Origin: Anas platyrhynchos
Lineage: Eukaryota > Chordata > Aves > Anseriformes > Anatidae
Direction: 5' to 3'
NCBI RefSeq assembly: GCF_047663525.1
Contig: NC_092613.1
Location: 8,643,501-8,707,500, forward strand
Length of the DNA: 64,000 nt
The position numbers were made by a program, and so were the translations under genes. Shown here piece by piece: positions 57,201-64,000 of this stretch (position 1 is its first letter; every line of letters starts with the position of its first letter). Under the pieces are notes generated by a model, which saw nothing but the letters and a program-made list of their open reading frames with translations, did not search any database and was not told where the DNA came from.

Positions 57201-60200
57201 GGCTCCATCCCCATTTAAATCAGTGCTGAAACAATTTGTGCTCCCCAAAACGCAGCCTGAGCTCTCAGCGGGGAGCTGTGATATCCCTGCAGTCCCCAGT
57301 GCCTCCCCCTGCACCAGACACAGACCGCAGGTTTCACTGCCTGTGCCAAGTTCAAACAATGCTGCTGTTTCCTGTGGGGCTCAAAGCAAGAGGCAGAAGA
57401 TGCAGGAGCACCTCTAGAGAAGAGGAAAAGGCTCGCTGCTGTGTTTTGGAGGTTAGAAGCGAGCGACGGGCTCGGTGTGTTGATTGCCATGGAGATTTTG
57501 CTAAGAAACTGCTGTTCTGCCACCTCTCTGCTCGCCAGCGAGCACCCAATGGGGAGCCCAGCTCAGCAGGGTCAGGGCACCCCCGGCATCCCCAGAGAGC
57601 AGCCCGAGGAGACCCCAGCCCACACCAGGGCAGATCCAAGGCACCTGCCAGGTCTCAGCAGACCTCTGGGAACCGACCACAGCCACTCAGGGGCCAGCCC
57701 AGCCCTTCCCTTTAACTTCCAGTTAAACAGGATGCTCCCAGCACCATCAGCTAACATCCACCTGGTGCAATCAATCCACACAGGAGGGACAAGAGGGGCG
57801 GGCTGCCCGGAGCCACCACGGATGGGAAGCAGCACAGCTCATCCCATGGCCCCGCTCCTCCACCAGCACAAGGGCTGCTGGCAGCAGAGCACGGGCAACC
57901 CGAGCTGCTGCTTCCATTATGTGGATGAGCTTCACTTCTCCTCCCCCCATTGGTCTCTTTTCAGAAGGCTTTACTGGAGGTTATCATTTTTTCCTCCAAA
58001 ATTTGAGTAGTCCTAGAGCAGCAGTGATTTGGCATCCTTGCCAGCTTGTGTTTTCTCACCTTGGCCAAACCTGCCCCTTTCCCTCTGTAAGCTGTTGATG
58101 CAGGGCCCGAGCAGGGCTTTTGCAGAGCGCTGAGCAATCGTGCTTCAGACAGCAGCCACCGAAACCACTCAGCTGAGGAGGCAAGAAAATGCCAAGCAAT
58201 AGATCTCCAGGGATGAAGTCACACTTGGAGATCCAAAATGGTTGTTTGCTAGGGGAGAGTGATTGCACTGGTGGTTCTGAAAATTAAAAGGAATTACAAA
58301 ATTCCTAGAAAGAGGCTTTGCAGACTAATCCGGTTATTTGAACCAAGAAAATCATTTCTCTAATCATAGTGATCAAACTCTACTTTTTCCCCCTGTTTAA
58401 TGGCAGGAGGCCAGTCTGCCCCCTCCTGCCTCACATAAAACATTTCCTCTCCAGAGTCCTCTGAGCCTTTCCCATCCCGCACCCCTAAGTTACCCGTGTG
58501 CAGCTAATTCCTGCCCAGTTCAGGGCTCTGTGGGCACACTGCACATCCTGGGCTTGGGAATGATTCCCAGGCATCTAAGGACAGACGTTGCCATTCCCAA
58601 AAGCACCCAGCCTGGCCATCAAGTCTGGGTCCAGAGGGCATCCGCTGCAGGTGGCCACAAGCAGGTTCTGTACTGGTGGCTGAAACACGATGCTGCTGTT
58701 CCTGCACTGGCTGCGGCCATGGAAACAGTCCACATTCAGTGAAATTGCTCAAGAAAGGCAAGATAAGGATTAAGAATGAGGGGACAGAGTGATGCAAGGC
58801 CCCTGGGAGATGTCCACCTGTGCTTGGGCCTGCATCCAGCACAACCTCTCAGAGCCAGCTCCTGTGCCTCCCACCCCTAGCAAGCCACAAAGCCCCAAAC
58901 CTTCCTCTACCGAGACCTGAGGACAATTTCCACCCCTGGCTGGAGAAATGCTCGGGACCCTCCTCACCCAGCCCCATTGCGCAACATCTGCTTGAGCAGC
59001 AAGCTGTGAGTGCTTTTCACGCACAGGAACCATTTCCTCCCCGTAACACCGAAGCCCCAGCAGGCTCCATCTTCCCCAGCAGCCCACGCCGACCACATCC
59101 AGCCGAGGAGCTCAGCAAGAAGGCACCGCAGATCCCCAGCACCCCTCCGAGGGAGATGTCCCGAGCCCAAGGCAGGGTGGTGCTCAGGAGCTGCAGTGCC
59201 CGGGCGCGCTAAGAGCAGCGTTACCCAGTGCTGGGTGCAGCTCATCTCCTACCAACATCACAATCTTTTACATCTCCTCCACAAATGAATCATCAAATGA
59301 CATTTAAAACCCAGCAGTACGTGTCGGTTAATCATAGCGAGAGGGAGCTGGTGGCTGAGACGGAATATCCCACGTTAAACCCGAGGGAAAATTTCTTCAA
59401 AGTGAAAAATAAAATTCCCAGTTGGTTGAAACCCAGCCCCAGGCCGAGAGCCCTGCAGGGATAAGGGCCCAGGTCACAGCCCCGGCCCCACAGAAAGGCG
59501 AAACCCACAGCACCTGCTGAGGGCTGGAACTTTGCAGCCTCAGCCGGGCAAATATAGCAGAGCCCGGACAGGGGCATTTCAGCACTGATGATTTAGGGGG
59601 GTCTGCGTGTCCCTGAGCTCTCCCCGAGCCCTCTCGACACCCCCCGGTGCTGCTCCTCTCAGATCTCATCTCGCAGCCCTTCAGGGTGCTTTTCCTGAGC
59701 AAAACCCCCACTTCCGCAGCGGCTTCTCTCTCCTTCTCCTTTTATGCTCAGTTCTGGTCAGGGCAAAGTTTACGCCAGGGATGTTTCTTTTTAAACAAAC
59801 ACTGAAACACGAAGCAGCTTCGTGCATATTCTGTGTTACTGTTATTACAAAAATCTTGTCCTGGGGCCACACGCTGCCCAGCCAAGCGCCCTCTCCATCT
59901 CCAAGGCAGGCACACACACACCCAGGGACGGACCAGATTCACCCCCCTGTTAACAAGTTTGCGGACAGATTTGGTCCTGAAACTTCCCCATCTCACTGCC
60001 CACCCGACAGGTACAATACACGCAGACAGCGGGTATTTTGTGGGGCCAGATTGTGGCTTTCTGTCGAGGACACTGACCCCTGGACAGCAGCTGCCAGCTC
60101 GCAGGGCTGCTGCCTGCCCCCCCCTAAAGCTGAAAATCCCATTTGGAGTCAGCTCCACCTCCGTGGACCCTCTGGGAAGGGGGGCAGCTGGTATGCAAGA

Positions 60201-60513
60201 GATGGCTGCGAAATCCTGCAGCAGAGCTCTGCTTCCCCAGCGAGGCAGCGAGCCTGCAGGAGGCAGGTAGAGCCCCCCCAGACCACGCTGCTCCTGACCC
60301 CACAGCAAGGGAGTCCTGGCAGCACCTGCAGACCGCCGCGCATGGCCACCGACAGCCACCTCCCGCCCCGCACAGCGGCTTTCGAGCTGTTACCTTGGCA
60401 GGGACCTTGCTCGGCGTGCTCCGGAAGAAAGAGGTTTTCGCTGTGAAAAAGCAATCCTCGAGGTCTTCATCCAAGCTGCAGTACCCGCTGCTCATGCTGC
60501 CACCGATGGTCAT
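48107..60513 (-). CDS. RASSF5: RASSF5, short RAPL/NORE1B isoform (5 coding exons, 265 aa)
   Basis: Join of 60513-60394, 51263-51153, 49760-49463, 49080-48965 and 48259-48107 on the minus strand: 798 nt, 265 aa plus stop, the same length as human isoform C (RAPL). This Ras-association family protein binds active Rap1/Ras and MST1/2 kinases; in lymphocytes RAPL couples Rap1 to integrin LFA-1 adhesion and polarity. The isoform-specific exon gives MSSGYCSLDEDLEDCFFTAK, nearly identical to mammals. The Ras-association domain (about 121-211) contains GTYTGFIKVHLKLRRPVTVP and LPLDAIKQLHISSTTTVSEV. The C-terminal SARAH coiled-coil (about 213-260) includes WDAFSIPELQNFL and KIQQVQRKYEKFK. SARAH and RA sequences pick RASSF5 over RASSF1 and RASSF3. 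The start at 60513 has a weak context (T at -3). Exons for the long C1-domain isoform (NORE1A) were not found and should lie right of the window. Confidence 0.95.
48728..48757 (+). repeat. (TA)n plus T-run in RASSF5 intron 4
   Basis: About ten TA units followed by ten T. Simple repeat in the 705-nt intron between the last two coding exons. Confidence 0.85.
48965..49080 (-). CDS. RASSF5: RASSF5 exon 4 of the short isoform
   Basis: Residues 177-215 (LFQKLPLTEYPLYLRLLAGP, then DTDVLSFVLKENETGEVE), the end of the RA domain. Acceptor CCCATTGCAG, donor GAG|GTACGT. Confidence 0.95.
49463..49760 (-). CDS. RASSF5: RASSF5 exon 3 of the short isoform (RA domain)
   Basis: Residues 78-176 plus one base. 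It encodes nearly all of the Ras-association domain, from NDDGTYTGF to FALFKEMRKDGQ. Acceptor TTTGCTTCAG, donor CAAG|GTGAGT. The reading frame stays open for about 100 codons into the following intron. Confidence 0.96.
49761..51152 (-). other. RASSF5: RASSF5 intron 2 (short isoform numbering)
   Basis: 1.4-kb intron. It contains degenerate direct repeats of a GACTGAC...GTGAGGTA unit at 49781-49852, next to the exon 3 acceptor, and an A-run at about 50967-50985. No other feature was recognised. Confidence 0.85.
49781..49852 (+). repeat. Three degenerate copies of a ~23-bp unit
   Basis: Three imperfect copies share GACTGAC (or CTGAC) and end in GTGAGGTA or ATGAGGTA. The array starts 20 bases from the exon 3 acceptor on the RASSF5 strand. 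Confidence 0.55.
51153..51263 (-). CDS. RASSF5: RASSF5 exon 2 of the short isoform (first shared exon)
   Basis: Residues 41-77 (NVTKTVEEKPEPPTVEEIKK, KIEKYN, NCLLMKL), corresponding to human NVCKPVEE...CLGMKL. Acceptor CTCCTTTCAG, donor CTG|GTACGT, both phase 0. The splice phase allows it to join either the short or the long first exons. Confidence 0.94.
51264..60393 (-). other. RASSF5: RASSF5 intron 1 of the short isoform
   Basis: 9.1-kb GC-rich intron. I searched it for the C1-domain exon (motifs like WCDLCG and CTNCKFTCH) and saw none. It holds an AAAT repeat at about 52228-52250 and several moderately AT-rich patches (for example 54030-54420 and 57900-58420). Open frames longer than 150 codons here have no family resemblance. 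Confidence 0.75.
52228..52250 (+). repeat. A-run plus (AAAT)n
   Basis: Short simple repeat in RASSF5 intron 1. Confidence 0.75.
60394..60513 (-). CDS. RASSF5: RASSF5 short-isoform first coding exon
   Basis: Residues 1-40, MTIGGSMSSGYCSLDEDLED then CFFTAKTSFFRSTPSKVPAK, ending at donor AAG|GTAACA in phase 0. Mammalian RAPL starts MTVDSSMSSGYCSLDEELED, so the ATG at 60513 is chosen; a second ATG at 60495 (MSSGYC) is the alternative. The frame is open upstream, but no in-frame ATG was found nearby. Confidence 0.93.
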
Positions 60514-60519
60514 CGAAGG

Positions 60520-60860
60520 CGAGCAGAGGCAAGAGGCCAAGCGACCACCGGCGGCCCCGCAGCGAGCCGCGCTCACATCCTGGGCTCGCCGGCGCTCAGC
60601 TGCAACGGCTCCTTCTGCTCATCCTCCGGAGCCGCCGCAGCTATTTCGCTACCAGGCAGCCGCGCCGGGTAACCCTTCCCTCTCCTCCTCCTCCTCCTCC
60701 ACCCGCCTCCCCGCGCAGCATGGAGGGCAGCGCTGCCGGCTCGCTCCCGCTCTTCGCCCCCGAGCTCGCTCAGCGCCCGCGGGCCGGCCTCTGGGGCACC
60801 CGTGCAGCATCACCTCCCCCTTCCTGCTGCGCGGCCCTGCCGCTTCCTCTTGCAAGATTT
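60520..60860 (-). promoter_or_regulatory. RASSF5: RASSF5 internal (RAPL) promoter region
   Basis: GC-rich, CpG-containing sequence directly upstream of the short-isoform start. It includes a (CTC)n tract at about 60682-60701 (GAG on the sense strand) and purine-rich GAGGAAG and CAGGAAGG motifs near 60820-60850 on the sense strand that resemble PU.1/ETS sites, consistent with a leukocyte-biased isoform. No TATA box was recognised. The transcription start is not determined. Confidence 0.5.
60573..60578 (-). other. Start-stop element (ATGTGA) upstream of the RASSF5 short isoform
   Basis: On the minus strand an ATG with A at -3 is immediately followed by TGA, 60 bases before the RAPL start codon. 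It would be a minimal upstream ORF if included in the 5' UTR. Confidence 0.45.
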
Positions 60861-63800
60861 CTCACCCTGCACGCAGGGACAAGGTGCTGGGCTCAGCCCC
60901 GGGTCCCCCCCAAAGCCCCCCGCGCGGCTGCTGCCCAAATTCCCAACACCACCGCGGGCTGGCTTCTTGCTCCTGCTGTTAGCGCATCCCCGGGAGCTGC
61001 ATCTGCTGGGAACCAAGCCCAGCCTGGACCAAGCCTGAAGGATCTCGAGGAGCTGTGCAGCCCCAAAAGGTGGTGGGGAAATGGGGTTTGGTGAGGACGT
61101 GGCCCCAAACCCTCCCCAGGGGTGCCGGGAGCCCCGGGCAGTGCAGGAGGCAGCGGGTGCCCCCCTGCTAGGTCTGGGGAGCAGCGATTGCAGCAGAGCT
61201 TCCCCCAGCTGGGGTAGGATCAGTTGCAAGCCAGGAAAACGCCACCTTCAACCCCATTCACACAAGTCCTCACTGCAGAGGGATGAAAACAGTGGGGGGC
61301 TCAGGAAGAGCCCCCCGATCACCAGCAGCATCCCTGCTCCCCATCAGAAACTCAGCCTGGCCCCTGCTCGGCGCTGCCTCCTCCATCCTCTGCTCCCCTG
61401 GGCTGGAGCAAGGGGATTCCTGCCTGCTTTCTGGCTCTTCGAGCTATAAATATTTAAGAACTTCACAGGCAGGGAATACATTTTCCTTCTCCTCCACAAC
61501 CCCGTTCCTGAGGTTTGTGAGAGTCCTTTCCAGCATGGGAGCAAAGGAAGCTGCAGCCGACCCCAGCGCACAGCCCCGCACCCACCCCGGCAGCACACAC
61601 CCCATTCAGTTCCCTCTGCAGACCTCACTGTCAGGTTAATCCCAGGTGAAACCCTTTGAACAGTGCTTGGCAGCAGCCAAAGCAGCATCATAATTATTTC
61701 AGAAAGGAAAAGGGAACAAGGCCTGAAGGTACCGTGCCACTGAATAAAGCCATCCCAGGCACACACTTTAATACTTCATGCAAGACCTGGCCAACCCACC
61801 CAAGGATGAATTAAAAATGACAGGAGGTGCAGGGAAGGGCAGCACAGACCAGAGGAACAACGAGGTTTCCATTCCTGGAGCCAGCCTAGGTCAGGAAAGA
61901 AGGAACCAGAGAGAGCACAGACATGACGGAGAGCTGTAAAATCATGGGAGATGTTTACATTAATAACAGAAGTTCCAAACCCAAAAAAAGAGCACTCTCC
62001 CATGCCTTCCCTGAACTCATAGCCAGGTGTTCTGCCAGGTGGATGTAGTTAAAAAAACAAAGGTTCAGCAGAAAAAGCTCCTGGAGATTGGGATGCAGCC
62101 CCCAGGAGACCCCAGCACATGCCCACAGAAGGTCCTGGAGCTGCCCACCAGACAAGGCCCTGCTGTGCCCAGGTGGCTGCTCTCCTGCTGAGTCCCTCCC
62201 ATCCCTTTCAAGGCACAATTCCCATCACCAGCGGCTATTTTTACACCATGCCGGCGAGCCCAGGGAGCTGGCAGGCAGGAGCCCTGGGTCTAGTCCCCGG
62301 CTCTAGTAGCTGCAGTAGGACCATCAGCAAACCACCCCTGTACAGCGGGGCCACCACTCACCGCATCAGCTCACGGGGACCCTTCAGCTGCTCTGCAAGG
62401 GCTCCCAGATCCTTGCACAAACCCCATCCATCCACTCATGAAGCCTCTTCCCCTCCTGAGAGGCTGCAGACGGCATTTCTCACCCTTCCATCCGTATCCG
62501 TCAGCTGAAGGACTTGAATTGCTACGAGGCTTTGAGAGCTCCGCACCCCCAAGCCAGCAACATGAATACAAAACGGGCTGTCAGCACGAGCGGTGCGGCA
62601 GGACGCAACATCTGCATCTCAAAGCAGAAGGCACGAATCCAAACAGCGTATTTACAAGGCAACTTGTAACACTGCAAAAAAAATAATCAGCTGTCCTCTT
62701 AGCAACGTGCATCCTTCTGCAGTGGCACCCAGCTCCACCAGGCTATATTTAGCAGAGCAAGAGGCTTACATTGAGCGTGCACGGCACGAGCAGAAAGTGA
62801 GCACTGGGCCCATACGGGGTGTAGGGATCGGGTCCCCACTGAAGCCTCAGCCCTGGGTGTTTTGGGGTGAAAACAGAAGAACGAGCTGCAGCAGCAGCTG
62901 TGCAGGTGGAGCAGTCACAGCTGGCACTGCTGCCCCATGCAAAGGTCCCCTGAGCAGCCTCGGTTTTGCCACCACAGCCCACTGCCTGGGAGGTCGCCAC
63001 CATTAAAAAAGTAAAATAAAATCTGATTTTGACCCTTCTGTCCAGCACCAGTCTGCACTCGAGCCCACCTGCAGAACAAACCAGCGCCTGGGTGCAGAAC
63101 TCTGCGCAGACCGAGGGCCACAGTCCTGGTGCTGAGCCCAGCGGGGCTTTGCCAGCTCCAGGAGTCTGGATTGCACCCAGGGAGACTGATCGGGGACCCG
63201 AACGTAACGCTCTCTTAAGTACTTTGCTGGATCAAAGCCCAAATTCTTAATGCCTGGTATTACACGGCAGCAGGACTTAACTGCGTGCGATTAAAGCAGC
63301 TAGCTGCCCGACGCTTCTGGTTTGCTTACACTTGTAATGCTATTTATTGACTCCCAACTATGCCACCTCTTAATTGAAGTTTCCTGTGTTTCCAGAGGCC
63401 AATCCCCTTTTCTTCCCTTGGCGTATTACAGCACCCTCTTAGTCTCTTTCTGAAATACCGACACCATTTCCCCTTCACCTTTCCATTTTCAAGCAGCAAG
63501 AACAACCCGGCCAACAGCAGCACAAGAGGAGCGGGGCTGGGTGCTCCCCCTCATGGGCCCAGGTCATGAAAATCTGAATATCCACCTTTCTTCCCAAATC
63601 CCACCCCGTTAAGGTGTCCAAGCCTAAAAGGCATAAGGGACACAGGCACTGCTGGTCCCTGGTACACTTCTTAAAACCGTAAACAAGAACAGATTTACTG
63701 CTGTGATTTACTCCTGTCTGGCCCCAGACAGTCCCCGTGCAGCACAGCCTTTCCCGGGGCAGGCATACGTACAGCCTGCAGCTGGAATCAGAGGGACTTT

Positions 63801-64000
63801 TGCTCCCCAGACGCGTGGGGGGATGACACCAGGGTCACGTCAGTGACAAACCGCTGTGAGGCACAGGTCCCACGTTCATTATCAGAGCCATCAGTAACCC
63901 CGGCTGCCCTCATCTCCCTGAAGAAGAAACACCTCTTCCTAGTTTTTCTAAAAATGAAGCCTTTTTTTTTTAAAAAAAATGTTGCTGGGGGAAACCCACT
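60861..64000. other. Sequence upstream of the RASSF5 short-isoform promoter
   Basis: No exon of the long RASSF5 isoform or of the next gene expected by synteny (IKBKE) was recognised. It is probably an intron of the long RASSF5 transcript. An AT-richer unique patch at 63240-63480 is a candidate regulatory element; the final bases hold T- and A-runs (63963-63979). Confidence 0.55.
63240..63480. promoter_or_regulatory. Candidate regulatory island upstream of RASSF5 short isoform
   Basis: Unique, AT-leaning sequence in a GC-rich context, with AGCAGCTAGCTGC, TTTGCTTACACTTG, tandem ETS-like TTTCCTGTGTTTCC (63380-63393) and CCAAT at about 63399. It is 2.7 kb upstream of the RAPL promoter. No conservation data are available. 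Confidence 0.25.

Noticed and set aside
60514-60576. In-frame N-terminal extension of the RASSF5 short isoform beginning at 60576
   Set aside because: The codon at 60576 is GTG, not ATG, and mammalian RAPL begins at the position matching 60513.
1-64000. CRISPR arrays, bacterial operons, phage or insertion sequences
   Set aside because: The sequence is clearly vertebrate nuclear DNA with spliced genes; no array of spaced repeats is present.
1-64000. tRNA, snRNA or microRNA genes
   Set aside because: No cloverleaf with box A and box B spacing and no recognisable small RNA was seen by eye. A covariance-model scan would be decisive.

Overview
The window is nuclear DNA of a vertebrate, most probably a bird. 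The signs are GT-AG introns, CpG-island promoters, short introns in a GC-rich setting, very few interspersed repeats, and one decayed fragment that looks like the 3' end of a CR1 LINE. Gene order and orientation match, as a mirror image, the IKBKE-RASSF5-EIF2D-DYRK3-MAPKAPK2 block of human 1q32. I know of the avian counterpart on a GC-rich microchromosome (chicken chromosome 26), but the species cannot be fixed from the sequence.

Layout, left to right. 1-10048 is intron 1 of MAPKAPK2 (minus strand); only its first coding exon (10049-10318) is in the window and the rest lies beyond the left edge. A CpG island spans that exon and its promoter to about 10.96 kb. About 11-24.5 kb is intergenic, with microsatellites and several AT-rich islands that could be regulatory; from about 19.8 kb the base composition becomes AT-rich. 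DYRK3 (minus, three coding exons, 575 aa) runs from 32098 down to 25541. A divergent CpG-rich interval of about 1.05 kb separates its ATG from the ATG of EIF2D (plus, 15 coding exons, 599 aa, 33148-44335). EIF2D and RASSF5 are tail to tail across 44.3-48.1 kb. RASSF5 (minus) has its four shared 3' exons at 48107-51263 and the first exon of the short RAPL/NORE1B isoform at 60394-60513, giving a 265-aa protein. 60.6-64 kb is upstream of that promoter and shows no exon; the exons for the C1-containing long isoform are not here.

All four genes were rebuilt exon by exon, and every exon junction keeps the reading frame. The genes do not form a pathway. They are a protein kinase acting downstream of p38 (MAPKAPK2), a condensate-dissolving dual-specificity kinase (DYRK3), a non-canonical tRNA-delivery and recycling factor (EIF2D) and a Ras/Rap effector that binds MST kinases (RASSF5). 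They are held together by ancient synteny. I found no mobile operon, defence system, CRISPR array, RNA gene or other unusual system. The most interesting observations are upstream start codons: a seven-codon uORF just before EIF2D, itself a reinitiation-linked factor; a start-stop element before RASSF5; and an overlapping out-of-frame ATG before DYRK3.
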